Below are positions 53,360 through 62,608 of a stretch of DNA of 64,000 bases, piece by piece. The stretch is from Hyphomicrobiales bacterium (GTDB taxonomy: Bacteria; Pseudomonadota; Alphaproteobacteria; Rhizobiales; Rhizobiaceae). Both the position numbers and the translations under genes were made by a program. Every line of letters starts with the position of its first letter. Position 1 is the stretch's first letter. The notes below the pieces were generated by a model that saw only the letters and a list, made by a program, of their open reading frames with translations, made no database searches and had not been told where the DNA came from. The stretch covers positions 248,001-312,000 of the forward strand of contig NVSG01000001.1 of NCBI GenBank assembly GCA_002401155.1. The letters run 5' to 3'.

Positions 53360-53788
53360 ATGATAAAAGCCGATGATATTATTGCAAAGCTTGGCCTTGA
53401 GCCCCATCCTGAAGGTGGGCATTTTAGCGAAACATTTCGCGACGACCCCATCAATGAAAACGCAAATGGGCGGGCTTTATCCACCGCTATCCTTTATTTG
53501 CTAAAAGCGGGTGAAGTCTCGCACTGGCACAGGGTCGATGCCACCGAGATTTGGCACTGGTACGGCGGTGCGCCACTTGAACTCAGTCAGGCAATCGAAG
53601 GCAACCCCATCGAAAAAAACATCCTCGGCAATGACATCATCAACGGCGAAGCACCTCAAATCATTGTTCCCGTCAATGTCTGGCAATCAGCCAAAAGCCT
53701 TGGTGACTGGACACTTTTGGGATGCACTGTCTCCCCGGGCTTTGAGTTCGCTGGCTTTGAAATGGCTCCCGCAGGCTGGACGCCTTAA
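53360..53788 (+). CDS. DUF985-type cupin protein
   Basis: The 142-residue single-domain cupin begins ADDIIAKLGLEPHPEGGHFSETFRD, the usual opening of this family. It continues with SHWHRVDATEIWHWYGGAPLEL, which holds the metal-site His and Glu residues, and ends GFEFAGFEMAPAGW. The family is often near or fused to sugar- or epimerase-type enzymes, but its reaction is not settled. AGGAAA precedes the ATG. Single gene. Confidence 0.88.
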   Translation: MIKADDIIAKLGLEPHPEGGHFSETFRDDPINENANGRALSTAILYLLKAGEVSHWHRVDATEIWHWYGGAPLELSQAIEGNPIEKNILGNDIINGEAPQIIVPVNVWQSAKSLGDWTLLGCTVSPGFEFAGFEMAPAGWTP

Positions 53789-53990
53789 AATTGACTGCCC
53801 GTCGTTTGGCACGCAAATATCACGAAGATAATCATAACTATAATTACGCTGTTTTAATCACTCTTTGACTAAAAAATCACAAACCTCAGAAAACAGATAG
53901 AATTGATAAGATTAATTTGACTATGAAACCATTGAGTTCATGCCATAGTTAAAAAACTTAGCATGTTATGCAATTTCTGTGGAGGAAAGT

Positions 53991-54044
53991 TGCGCAAAAG
54001 CACTTCCCAAAAAGTGGGAACCGGTTTTTGGATAAGAAGTGCGC
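53991..54044. repeat. Intergenic palindromic repeat of a rhizobial type
   Basis: Outer arms GCGCAAAAGCACTTC and GAAGTGCGC bracket an inner hairpin TTCCCA-AAAAG-TGGGAA, with ACCGG-TTTTT-GGAT between. From memory, near-identical GCAC/TTCCC...GTGGGAA...GTTTTCGGAT elements occur in many copies between genes of Rhizobiales. It lies 41 bases upstream of the tannase-type gene and may affect its leader RNA. Confidence 0.65.
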
Positions 54045-54085
54045 CAAGTAAGGTGAAAATTTTCACATCAGTCAGGAGGAACTCA

Positions 54086-55639
54086 ATGTACGATTTTACA
54101 AAAAGCATTTTTTCAGCAGTTCTGGTCTCTTCGCTCATTTATAGCGGAGGCGCATTTGCCGGAAGTTTTGATACCAAAGATTTGGCGGAACTACGCCTGC
54201 CGGGAAACTCTCCCGTAATGGATTGCGCTTCGCTCGCATTCAAGGGTGAATACGATTACACCATCTATTCAGCAGAATTGATCCCCGCTGCGGGCGATGT
54301 ATTAGAGCATTGTCAATTGGATGGCATCATTCGCCCCGAAATCCGCTTTCAGGTGAATTTGCCAACCCAGTGGAACGGACGCTTTTATATGTCGGGAAAC
54401 GGCGCATTTGCCGGCACACAGCCCGGAACAGGACGCGCAAAAACACGCGACAATGCGTTAAAATACGGTTTTGCGACTGCCTACACCGATACAGGCCATA
54501 ACAGCAGCGCTTTCAGCACGTCTTTTGCATTCCAAAACCTCAGCAAAGAGGTCGATTACACTTACCGCTCTGTGCAACTCACCGCGATTACCGCAAAAGA
54601 CCTTTTGAAAGAGTTTTACGGCAAATCAGAGAATTACGCATATTGGGATGGATGTTCCACCGGCGGACGTCAGGGACTAATGTTTGCCCAGCGCTACCCG
54701 GAAATGTTTGATGGCATTGTAGCAGCAGCTCCAATCCCAAATTTCACCGATTTGATGGTGGCATTTGTCTGGAACACTCTGGCACTCCAAAGCTCTGAGC
54801 CGCTAACCGCCACCCATATGAAAACCATTGCCGGCACTCTTTACGAGCAATGCGATGCAATGGATGGCGCAAAAGATGGCCTTATCCGTGATCCGCGCAT
54901 GTGCAAATTTGATCCTGAAAAAGACCTTCCAAGAACAGGCGAAGGTTCCTTTTCAGATGGCCAGATTGCATCCCTCGTAAAAGTCTATGGCGGCGTACAG
55001 TCCAACGGAAAACAATACTATCCGGGCTGGCCACTAGGTGCTGAAATTGCCGATAAAAAAGGCAACCCTATGTGGAATAACTGGATGTATAAAGCAGACG
55101 GTTCGGGCGGCACCATTCAGGAAATCATGGGCAAAGCCTTCATGGACAATCTGGCCTTTGTTCCAGACGATCCCAAGAACGACTGGCGCTCCTTTGATTT
55201 CGACAAAGATCCTGCGAAAATCACAACCATTCGCAAGATGCTGGATACCACAAACCCTAACCTCACCCGCTTTGCAAAATCTGGCGGGCGCATGATCACC
55301 TATCACGGTTGGGCTGATCCCGGCGTCACGCCATACCTCACCACTAACTATTATGATGATGTAATTAAGGCCATGAACGGCAAAGCTCAGGACAGCTATC
55401 GCCTGTTTATGGTTCCTGGCATGGGCCATTGCGGTGGCGGCATTGGCGCCAGCAAAATCGATGCCATGAGCTCCGTCATCGACTGGGTTGAGAGCAATAA
55501 AACACCAACGCAACTTGTTGCAACCGGTGGCGGTGCAGATGGAAAGGGCTCTGTATTGATGTGCCCCTACCCTCAGGCTGCAAAATACAAAGGCTCCGGC
55601 GACGCGCTGGATCAGGCCAATTGGACCTGCGGCAACTAA
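54086..55639 (+). CDS. Secreted tannase/feruloyl esterase-family hydrolase
   Basis: The 517-residue protein has a signal peptide (KSIFSAVLVSSLIYSGGAFA) cleaved near residue 23. The nucleophile Ser is in WDGCSTGGRQG near residue 190; the Asp in YHGWADPGVTP near 410 and the His in VPGMGHCGGG near 450 complete the triad. The two Cys next to Ser and His form the CS-D-HC disulfide of this family. It should cleave phenolic-acid or gallate esters of plant polysaccharides outside the cytoplasm. ATG 54086 follows AGGAGGA. Terminator downstream. Confidence 0.92.
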   Translation: MYDFTKSIFSAVLVSSLIYSGGAFAGSFDTKDLAELRLPGNSPVMDCASLAFKGEYDYTIYSAELIPAAGDVLEHCQLDGIIRPEIRFQVNLPTQWNGRFYMSGNGAFAGTQPGTGRAKTRDNALKYGFATAYTDTGHNSSAFSTSFAFQNLSKEVDYTYRSVQLTAITAKDLLKEFYGKSENYAYWDGCSTGGRQGLMFAQRYPEMFDGIVAAAPIPNFTDLMVAFVWNTLALQSSEPLTATHMKTIAGTLYEQCDAMDGAKDGLIRDPRMCKFDPEKDLPRTGEGSFSDGQIASLVKVYGGVQSNGKQYYPGWPLGAEIADKKGNPMWNNWMYKADGSGGTIQEIMGKAFMDNLAFVPDDPKNDWRSFDFDKDPAKITTIRKMLDTTNPNLTRFAKSGGRMITYHGWADPGVTPYLTTNYYDDVIKAMNGKAQDSYRLFMVPGMGHCGGGIGASKIDAMSSVIDWVESNKTPTQLVATGGGADGKGSVLMCPYPQAAKYKGSGDALDQANWTCGN

Positions 55640-55675
55640 GCTGATCTTCCTGTCAGTTTAATTGGCACAGAAAAT

Positions 55676-55707
55676 AAAGGCGACTATCCTTGTGGACGGT
55701 CGCCTTT
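55676..55707 (+). terminator. Rho-independent terminator of the tannase-type gene
   Basis: AAAGGCGAC (55676-55684) and GTCGCCTTT (55699-55707) form a perfect nine-pair stem with a 14-base loop, and the T-run continues to 55709. It lies 37 bases after the stop codon. Confidence 0.9.
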
Positions 55708-55806
55708 TTCATTTGGCAATCAGTGGTGAACATTATCCTTGCGGCATTGGCGAGGAACCGCAAGCTGCCTATACTGACATATGAATAAAATCGGGAGCAG
55801 ACAATC

Positions 55807-56628
55807 ATGAACAAGCCACGTTTGAAAACGCCGCCGGGAGCTTGCGATACCCATATGCATTTTTACAATGCGAAATATCCAGAAGCCCCGACCTCCCCCT
55901 TTTATCCGTCTGATGTCAGCGTTGGGGATTATCGCAAGATACAGAAACGGCTGGGACTTGAACGTGTCGTGGTGGTGCAGCCTTCTACCTATGGCCTTGA
56001 TAATGAATGCAACCTCGCGGCAATGGCAGAGCTCGGCGCTAATGCTCGCGGCGTGATGCTTGCCAATCAGGACACAAGCGATGAAGAATTGCAACGCCTG
56101 AGCGACCTTGGCGTATGCGGCATCCGCTTTCACATGTTGCCAGGCGGCGCGCTGCCTTGGGAAATCCTCGAAGAAATGGCCGCCCGTGTCCATAATTTCG
56201 GTTGGCATGTGCAATTACAAATGAACGGCCACGAATTCCCCGATCGCATAGAAATGCTCAAACGCCTGCCCGGCAATTTGGTGGTGGATCATGTGGGACG
56301 TTTCATGGACCCGGTCGCGGTCGACCATGAAACATTCAAAACGCTTTTAGGCCTAGTTGAAGATGGCAAATGCTGGGTGAAATTATCAGCCCCCTATGAA
56401 TCATCGGTAGATGGCCCGCCAAAATTTAAAGATGTGGCCGTGCTTGCCCGTGCGCTGGTGAAAGCTGCCCCGGAACGCATGTTATGGGCCAGCAACTGGC
56501 CGCACCCGAACCAGAAGGTGCGCTACGATGAAGCCGACCTGCTCGATACGCTGCTGGATTGGGCCGATGACGACGCTACCAGAAATCGTATTTTAGCGGA
56601 TAACCCCGCCGAACTTTACGGTTTTTAG
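55807..56628 (+). CDS. Amidohydrolase-2 family lactonase (2-pyrone-4,6-dicarboxylate hydrolase/galactarolactone isomerase-like)
   Basis: The 273-residue TIM-barrel enzyme has DTHMHFYN near residue 15 and GIRFHMLPGG near 100. LVVDHVGRFMDP lies near 160 and WASNWPHPN near 230. The GACDTHMHFYN start and the WPHPN end are as in LigI-type hydrolases and galactarolactone isomerases. It should open or rearrange a lactone from a sugar acid or aromatic acid. This links it to the nearby sugar-acid dehydratase genes or to phenolics released by the tannase-type enzyme. It shares an operon with the following SDR gene. Confidence 0.87.
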   Translation: MNKPRLKTPPGACDTHMHFYNAKYPEAPTSPFYPSDVSVGDYRKIQKRLGLERVVVVQPSTYGLDNECNLAAMAELGANARGVMLANQDTSDEELQRLSDLGVCGIRFHMLPGGALPWEILEEMAARVHNFGWHVQLQMNGHEFPDRIEMLKRLPGNLVVDHVGRFMDPVAVDHETFKTLLGLVEDGKCWVKLSAPYESSVDGPPKFKDVAVLARALVKAAPERMLWASNWPHPNQKVRYDEADLLDTLLDWADDDATRNRILADNPAELYGF

Positions 56629-56642
56629 GAGCAGCCTTGATC

Positions 56643-57410
56643 ATGCTGCCCGCAAAATGGAAAACCATATGGATCACCGGCACAACCTCCGGCATCGGCA
56701 TTGAGCTTGTCGAACAACTAGCCCAAGGCAGTGCCAATATTGCCATATCCGCCCGCTCCACCGAGAAGCTCGACGCGCTGGCGAATAAATATTCCAACGT
56801 CTTCGCATTCCCGCTGGATGTGCGCCACGCAGACGCCGTAGCGAAATGCGTGGCAGATATCGAAGCTGCCCACGGGCCCATTGATTTGGCAATTCTAAAC
56901 GCAGGCGTGAGTGCGACCAGCAGCACAGCAAATCCGGAAGCCTCCGTGTTCAAAACCATCATCGAAACCAATTTTCTCGGCGTTACCAATGGCTTGTCAG
57001 CGCTAGTGCCCAAGATGAGCCAGCGCGGATCAGGGCATATCGCTTGGGTGGCCTCGCTCGCAGGCTATAATGGCCTGCCCGGCTCCGGCGCATATAACGC
57101 ATCCAAAGCCGCACTGATCGCCCTTGCAGAGGCAGCACGCCCGGAACTCAATGACAAGGGCATTGAATTATCAGTCATCAATCCGGGCTTTGTCCGCACC
57201 CCCATGACGGATAAAAACAACTTCCCCATGCCCTTCATGATTAGTCCGAAAAAAGCAGCGGCAAATATCATTCACGGCCTGAGCAAACAAAAATATGAAA
57301 TCGCTTTCCCATGGCAACTGGCCCTGTCGGTGAAGTTTATGCGACTCCTACCCTACCCCTTATTCTTCTTAGCTGTACGCAAAGTCCTAATGCCGAAGGT
57401 TGGCAAATGA
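56643..57410 (+). CDS. Short-chain dehydrogenase/reductase
   Basis: The 255-residue protein has ITGTTSGIGIELV near residue 12, LNAGVSAT near 85 and YNASKAA near 150 (Tyr-x-x-x-Lys). The C terminus is hydrophobic (LALSVKFMRLLPYPLFFLAV), suggesting loose membrane contact. AGGAG at 56627-56631 is five bases before a TTG (56637) and eleven before the ATG chosen; either could be used. It follows the lactonase gene by a few bases. Confidence 0.88.
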   Translation: MLPAKWKTIWITGTTSGIGIELVEQLAQGSANIAISARSTEKLDALANKYSNVFAFPLDVRHADAVAKCVADIEAAHGPIDLAILNAGVSATSSTANPEASVFKTIIETNFLGVTNGLSALVPKMSQRGSGHIAWVASLAGYNGLPGSGAYNASKAALIALAEAARPELNDKGIELSVINPGFVRTPMTDKNNFPMPFMISPKKAAANIIHGLSKQKYEIAFPWQLALSVKFMRLLPYPLFFLAVRKVLMPKVGK

Positions 57411-57558
57411 TCCTGAAATAATTTGCAAAAATTCCAACTGGTAAGAATACAAATACCCAAATAGGATATTGTAATAATGCGCTGATTCTTTGTGTCAGCA
57501 ATCTTTTCCAAATGCTGGATCTACGGGGCGTGGATCAAAACCATAGAAGGATTTGGAC

Positions 57559-57864
57559 ATGCCACGTGCTTGCAGAGAATGTGGAAAAGGGGTCGGTGGC
57601 ATGCGGGTGGATAAAGCATTTTGCACCTCCAAATGCCGCGGTTCCTTTAATCAACGTCGCGCCAGACGCGGTGCCGAAATCTACGACATGTTTATGACCA
57701 TGCGCTATGAACGCACTCTGGCGACCAGAGCAAGAGCGCTGTGGTTTCTTGCCTGCCGCATGGCCACCCATTGGCGCGAGGAAGATGTTATAAAACGAGA
57801 AGGCCGCCTGTCTTGGCGAGACCCCCAAAGAATGATCGACCGCAAACGGTATTTACATAAGTAA
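57559..57864 (+). CDS. Small zinc-ribbon protein of unknown function
   Basis: The 101-residue basic protein has an N-terminal Cys motif: CRECG, then FCTSKC after a 13-residue gap, fitting a four-Cys zinc site. FNQRRARRGAEIYDMFMTMRYER, a basic helix, follows. This composition suggests nucleic-acid binding. No named family recognised. GAAGG lies eight bases before ATG 57559. Isolated gene. Confidence 0.7.
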   Translation: MPRACRECGKGVGGMRVDKAFCTSKCRGSFNQRRARRGAEIYDMFMTMRYERTLATRARALWFLACRMATHWREEDVIKREGRLSWRDPQRMIDRKRYLHK

Positions 57865-58271
57865 TAATGCTTCACGAATGAAGCCTATACAATGCGCGAA
57901 TTTACGGTCTGATTTACGGTGTAATATTGACCGGAAGTGAGACTGCCAGAGACTATTTTTCTCTACAAAAAAATCAACGTACGTATTTATGACCTAACGT
58001 CAACGGTCTCATTTAGGCACATTGTGCAAAAAAATTCTTGCCCAGAATTTTATTTTAACGTTGCAAATCATCCGAGCTTTCAGGCATTTTATTTTACCAG
58101 AAAACATAAAAATCAATACGTTAGATGAATTATACTTCTGTCCATAAGGTCATCAGCACCCAATACTACAACGAACCCGATATTGTTTAACATGTTTCAA
58201 ATCTCAAAATCGCCACAAATCTAGCGATTCGTATAAATACGCTGGGGGGCGATGAGTACGGAGTAAGGTAG
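57865..58271. other. AT-rich intergenic region
   Basis: 407 bp with no credible gene; short open frames lack ribosome sites. It should contain the promoter of the following gene, but I see no distinct motif. Confidence 0.5.
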
Positions 58272-59573
58272 ATGCGTGTAAGTGACCGGCAACAGGGACT
58301 ACTGGGCGGTGAGGATTTTAGTGAGGCAAATGCTGAACAAAATGCCCGGACAGATGCAAATGAGTCCTCTTCAAAATCAGATACGTTATTTGAATTTGAA
58401 AATGATCAATCAGAAAATCACTCATCCGATAATGAGCCCTATTTTGGCAGCTCAATCGCCAATGTAAATTGGACACCTGAGGGTGTGCCCATCGGGCAAA
58501 TCAGTTTGGAAGAAACACTGGAAGGAGAACTGACCTCCGGTGTTCTTGAAAATCACTCGCTGTCATATATCAAATCGAAAGCCAACAAGCTTGAAAATGC
58601 CATTCGGGAAGTGAACCGCGAATGCGATAATTTAATTGCAGTTCGTAACACACCCGGCGAAGAGGCAGCTCAGCTAAACGCTGGGATGCTTCCGCCTCCA
58701 AGGACTAACTCGACCAACACCACATCAAAAAGAATGTTGGTGATGGCCTCGGTCGCTTTGTTAGCCACATGTGGGGGCGTTTATGCCTATGTCAGCCCTG
58801 AAAACCCCATCAAGCTTGCGGTGCATTCGAAGATTGTAGAACTTGTCAATCAGCCAATAACTGAAACCATCATAACACCTTCAAAAAATGTCTACGCATC
58901 CTTGGGTGGGTTTATGCCTCCATCACAGACCCTTACCACTCAGGTTGAGGAGGTTGCAAAACCATCCTCCGAACAAACGCCTCCAGTGGCAACGAGCGGT
59001 AATTTGCAAAGAGATACGGCAACCACCGCCGTTCCGGTTTCGAAGCTCGCAGAAGTCAAAATTGCCAACGCGCCTGCCAATGCACCGATTGTGAGGGAAA
59101 TCATTCCTCAGGCTCGTCAGTCCAGAACCTCTCAATTTGAAATCTCTCAAATCAAAATTTCTCAAACCAGTGCTACTGATTCCGTCGGCCTGTCAGAACG
59201 GTTCGGCAAGGGTGTAACATTGAGGGCCATTCAACCAGCATCACCGACCATGCATAATACCAACGCCTCCGGAACAAACGGTGAAGCTCAGGGGACAAGC
59301 CCACGGTTAGTTGCCTTCCCAAAAGAAGAGCTTAAACTTCAGGTCAGCGCGCCCATAAACCCACCCAAAAAACGAGATCGAAAAGTAGTCGAACGACTTG
59401 TGCTTCAGGCCAATGAAGTGCCGACTCTCGATAATTCTCAATTCAAAATTCTGGTCGCCAGATTGGCTCAGGGTGATTGTTTGTCATCAGCACTGCACGG
59501 CATATTTGGGGAAAGCAAAATTTCCCCACTCTTCGTGCGCACAATTCTAACTGACATCGAAAACGGGTGTTGA
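58272..59573 (+). CDS. Single-pass membrane protein of unknown function
   Basis: The 433-residue protein is not recognised. A polar acidic N-terminal part (1-150) is likely cytoplasmic. One membrane helix sits near residues 155-175 (MLVMASVALLATCGGVYAYV). A long Pro/Thr/Ser-rich stretch with a degenerate (I/F)SQ(F/I)(E/K)I repeat near 285-300 follows. The C-terminal 60 residues look folded (VERLVLQANEVPTLDNSQFK, then GDCLSSALHGIFG) and end in Cys. This layout resembles proteins spanning the periplasm with a small C-terminal domain. GGAGTAAGG precedes the ATG. Confidence 0.7.
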   Translation: MRVSDRQQGLLGGEDFSEANAEQNARTDANESSSKSDTLFEFENDQSENHSSDNEPYFGSSIANVNWTPEGVPIGQISLEETLEGELTSGVLENHSLSYIKSKANKLENAIREVNRECDNLIAVRNTPGEEAAQLNAGMLPPPRTNSTNTTSKRMLVMASVALLATCGGVYAYVSPENPIKLAVHSKIVELVNQPITETIITPSKNVYASLGGFMPPSQTLTTQVEEVAKPSSEQTPPVATSGNLQRDTATTAVPVSKLAEVKIANAPANAPIVREIIPQARQSRTSQFEISQIKISQTSATDSVGLSERFGKGVTLRAIQPASPTMHNTNASGTNGEAQGTSPRLVAFPKEELKLQVSAPINPPKKRDRKVVERLVLQANEVPTLDNSQFKILVARLAQGDCLSSALHGIFGESKISPLFVRTILTDIENGC

Positions 59574-59734
59574 GAAAACGGGTGCTGATTTGACTTGGTT
59601 CGTCGGATATTTGGTCAAAACATCATCCACCGGCAACCACTTGTAACTGAGTATTACAACAACAAGCAGTTTCGTTTGGAATGTTAACTTGGAGCCAAAC
59701 GGAACACAATAACCAATACAAATAGGGGTACATT

Positions 59735-60766
59735 ATGAGGCGTTTAACTTTACTGCTGGCAATATTTTTATTGTTTCCAGCATTTGCATCTGCTCAAGAA
59801 TTTGAGAAAAACATCATGACCGGCGGCCCTAGTGGCACTTATATTCAAATAGGGAGAGACCTTGCTAATCTGGAGAGCGAATGCGGTCTAACGCTCAACG
59901 TACTTGAAACAGGCGGTTCTCTGGAAAATTTCGTTGGTGTACGCAAACGCGCTCACACCCAATTTGGCATTGTACAGAGCGATGTCCTTGATTACTTCAA
60001 AACATTTCAGGCCAATGACCCCGAAGTACAAAGAGCGATCTCGGGAGTTCGCATCATGTTTCCTTTGTACAATGAGGAAGTTCATATTCTGGCAAAACGC
60101 GAAATTACCAGCCTGGCAGATTTGAGCGGCAGAAAAGTCGCCGTTGGCAATAAAGGCAGCGGAACATACCTTACCTCATCCCTGATTTTAGACATCATGC
60201 AACTGCGCAACGTTGAGCGGATAGCAACCCCCGCCAAGGATGCCCTTGCAAGGCTCAAGAATGGTGAAATCGATGCGATGATTTATATCGCCGGGGTTCC
60301 AACGAAACTGTTCGCAGATACCAGCATCGATGGAGCACGCTTCCACCTGCTGCCAATCAATGAACCACTGTTGCAGGCCTCTTATGTCTCTGCGAATATC
60401 AAGGCGGGCACGTATCCATTTCAAACTGAAGAAGTGAATGTAATTGCCGTCAAAGCCGTGATGATGACTTACGAATACCGGATTCAAAAAAACCGTTATC
60501 AAAAAGAGAGCTGTAAGGCAGTCTCCGATCTGTCAAATTTAATGCTGACAAATCTTACCCGCCTGAAGGCTGAAGGTCATCCCAAATGGAAAAACGTAGA
60601 TTTAGCCGCCATTCCTCCGGGCTGGCAAGTAGGCAATTGCGTAAAAACCGGCATGGCAGCAAACTACAAACTGCAATGCAGCAAACCTTTGACCAGAACA
60701 GTCCGCCAACAATCGGCAGGCAATGACGAATATCTAAAACTGCTAAAAGCACAGCTAAAAAAGTAG
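59735..60766 (+). CDS. TAXI-family TRAP transporter solute-binding protein
   Basis: The 343-residue periplasmic receptor has a Sec signal peptide (RRLTLLLAIFLLFPAFASA, cut before QEF). ITGGP-type start (MTGGPSGTYIQIGRDLANL), ETGGSLENF near residue 60 and KVAVGNKGSGTYLTS near 135 are the standard TAXI pattern. Such receptors feed TRAP permeases, often for dicarboxylates or amino acids, but no permease gene is adjacent. The C-terminal 40 residues (KTGMAANYKLQCSKPL) are extra. AGGGG precedes ATG; a terminator follows. Confidence 0.88.
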   Translation: MRRLTLLLAIFLLFPAFASAQEFEKNIMTGGPSGTYIQIGRDLANLESECGLTLNVLETGGSLENFVGVRKRAHTQFGIVQSDVLDYFKTFQANDPEVQRAISGVRIMFPLYNEEVHILAKREITSLADLSGRKVAVGNKGSGTYLTSSLILDIMQLRNVERIATPAKDALARLKNGEIDAMIYIAGVPTKLFADTSIDGARFHLLPINEPLLQASYVSANIKAGTYPFQTEEVNVIAVKAVMMTYEYRIQKNRYQKESCKAVSDLSNLMLTNLTRLKAEGHPKWKNVDLAAIPPGWQVGNCVKTGMAANYKLQCSKPLTRTVRQQSAGNDEYLKLLKAQLKK

Positions 60767-61293
60767 CAGCAACGGCAATTCAAAATACTGGAAAAATGGC
60801 ATGCCTTTTTTGAGGGGGTGCGTGAGCGGTGGCGCGATGCCGCCGTTTTTCATTGTAGAGCCGCACCACCACTTTGATATTCACGGCAAATCCTTCCCGT
60901 TTCAATTTGGCATGCAACACGTGAACTGAGTTCCTTCCCCTTCCAAAACGATATAGAGTCCGGCCAGCACAACAACGGATAAGCTACCGCATTAGGCCGG
61001 AGAATATCCGAGGTACAGGTCACACGCATTAAGATACTTGAAGAATGCAATCGTTACTTGTAATAACTGACAATCGAGAGTGCTAAAAAATCTCAATGTA
61101 CCTCTTAATATTGAAGCAAAAAAATCTTGGTAATGAAAGCAACGGCGGCACTGAAATTTCAGATATCATAATCCGCGCACAAGTTACGTGATCAACTCTG
61201 ACCCACCCTTTTGTCTCCACAAGGCTTTTGAAAGAGGTAAAAAGTCGGCTCAGTTGGTGTCATTACCCAGTGTAAACAAAGAATGGCTACCGC
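60767..61293. other. Intergenic region between the TAXI gene and the AT-rich right end
   Basis: 527 bp with a terminator near its left end (60827-60850) and, just before that, GGCATGCC flanked by A- and T-runs (60794-60811). No credible ORF. Base composition falls from here to the right edge. Confidence 0.5.
60827..60850 (+). terminator. Rho-independent terminator of the TAXI receptor gene
   Basis: CGGTGGC (60827-60833) pairs with GCCGCCG (60839-60845) through a five-base loop with one G-U pair, followed by five T. It lies 61 bases after the stop codon. Confidence 0.75.
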
Positions 61294-62034
61294 GTGAAGA
61301 ATTTTATCAGATACAATAAAAAGCTATCGATGCATTTTGATAAGTTATTTTTTCCCGGTTATATGAAGGACGGAAATGGGACATTTATTGAAGAAATTTA
61401 CCCGAACTTCCTTACCACTGGCAGTACAATTGTTGACATTGGTGGAGGCAGTCAACCTATTGTTACACAGAAAATTAAAGATCGTTTTGAACTGACCGTC
61501 ATTGGTATTGATATTGACGAAGATGAATTAAATAAGTCCCCGGATGGCATTTATGATAGAAAAATTTGTGCGGATATAACTGTGATAAATGGTGCAGAAG
61601 ACATTGCAGATCTTATAATCTGTCAGGCAACTTTGGAACATGTAAGAAATAACCGAGAGTCCATACGCAATATTTCGCGGATGATGAAATCAAATGGGAA
61701 AATTATTCTTTTCATACCATGTAGAAATGCCGTGTTTGCCAGATTGAACTTGTTACTTTCTCAAGGCCTCAAGGAAAAAATACTGTTTGCCATTTATCCA
61801 GAAAAAGAAGAACATCAGGGTTTCCCGGCATTTTATGATTTGTGCACACCGGGGATGATGATTGAAGAATTTGAACGCAATGGTGTTTCGGTTGAACCTA
61901 CTTGCTTTTGGACGTCATCCTATTTTTCTTTTTTCTTTCCACTATATGTTATTTGGCGCCTGTATACAGTAATCGCCCGACGTTTGTTGGGACATAACTA
62001 CTGCGAAACATTTATTTTGGTTGGGCAAAAATAG
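61294..62034 (+). CDS. SAM-dependent methyltransferase (class I)
   Basis: The 246-residue protein has TIVDIGGGSQPIV near residue 45 as SAM motif I, VIGIDIDEDEL near 70 as the acidic ribose contact, and LIICQATLEHV near 110. A hydrophobic C-terminal stretch (SYFSFFFPLYVIWRLYTVIA) may attach it to the membrane. Substrate unknown; relatives of this shape act in lipid or surface-sugar synthesis. The start is probably GTG at 61294, though ATG at 61330 is possible. The gene is clearly AT-richer than most of the window. Confidence 0.75.
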   Translation: MKNFIRYNKKLSMHFDKLFFPGYMKDGNGTFIEEIYPNFLTTGSTIVDIGGGSQPIVTQKIKDRFELTVIGIDIDEDELNKSPDGIYDRKICADITVINGAEDIADLIICQATLEHVRNNRESIRNISRMMKSNGKIILFIPCRNAVFARLNLLLSQGLKEKILFAIYPEKEEHQGFPAFYDLCTPGMMIEEFERNGVSVEPTCFWTSSYFSFFFPLYVIWRLYTVIARRLLGHNYCETFILVGQK

Positions 62035-62608
62035 CGTCGACATTGTTCCATTTACACGGTTACCTTGTAATTCCGTGACAATAGCTGTTCGCTCTGGTCT
62101 TGCTTGTGGCCGCTAACGATGGCTCGGATGATCTGCCTTTGTTGTGAGGGCCGTTTTTTAAAGGACTCTGTCCCTTTTCTATTTCCAATTATTTATCGGC
62201 TTGAGCAATAGGCCGCGTCGCTGAGGCCTCCCAGGTTGAGACACTCTTCACAGAACCGCCAGTTGAAGCTTTCGAAATACGCGTTTACAACGGGCGCATA
62301 TGGACGGGCAACAACCGTCAGGCTGAAAATTCAGTTGTATGAATATCCGGTAGCAGGCGCAAAACGGTAACGGTTGCCGATCTGAGGAAGGCCTAGACAC
62401 AATCCATGTGTGTGAGATTTGCACCTTAGCCAAATCAGGCCAAAAAAAGAAAACACGAAGGTTAAATCATCAAAGTAAGAACGCCAAACAAGCAAATGCC
62501 AATTTGTTAGTTATTTCATGGTGTTACGGAAAATCAGTGGTGCCCACACGGACTCGAACCGCGGACTTATTTATTACAAATTCTAGTCTACCAAACGAAA
62601 ACAATGAC
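62035..62608. other. Intergenic region with decayed tRNA 3' end
   Basis: 574 bp without a supportable gene. A tRNA-like 3' fragment lies at 62538-62591. The stretch 62170-62440 is less AT-rich and could be an old gene remnant, but no frame is recognisable. Confidence 0.5.
62538..62591 (-). pseudogene. tRNA 3' fragment (possibly tRNA-Thr), decayed
   Basis: On the minus strand it reads a loop TTTGTAA, which could be a UGU anticodon loop. A T arm CGCGG-TTCGAGT-CCGTG follows, then TGGGCACCA. The acceptor strand is about two bases too short and no 5' half follows in the right position. It looks like the 3' remnant left at a tRNA integration site. Confidence 0.5.

Noticed and set aside
57937-58128. 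63-codon frame in an AT-rich gap
   Set aside because: No ribosome site and composition typical of random AT-rich sequence.
60850-61050. 66-codon minus-strand frame
   Set aside because: Cys- and Arg-rich without pattern, overlaps a terminator region, no ribosome site.
62248-62433. 61-codon minus-strand frame, considered as a transposase remnant
   Set aside because: No transposase motif or terminal repeats could be recognised.
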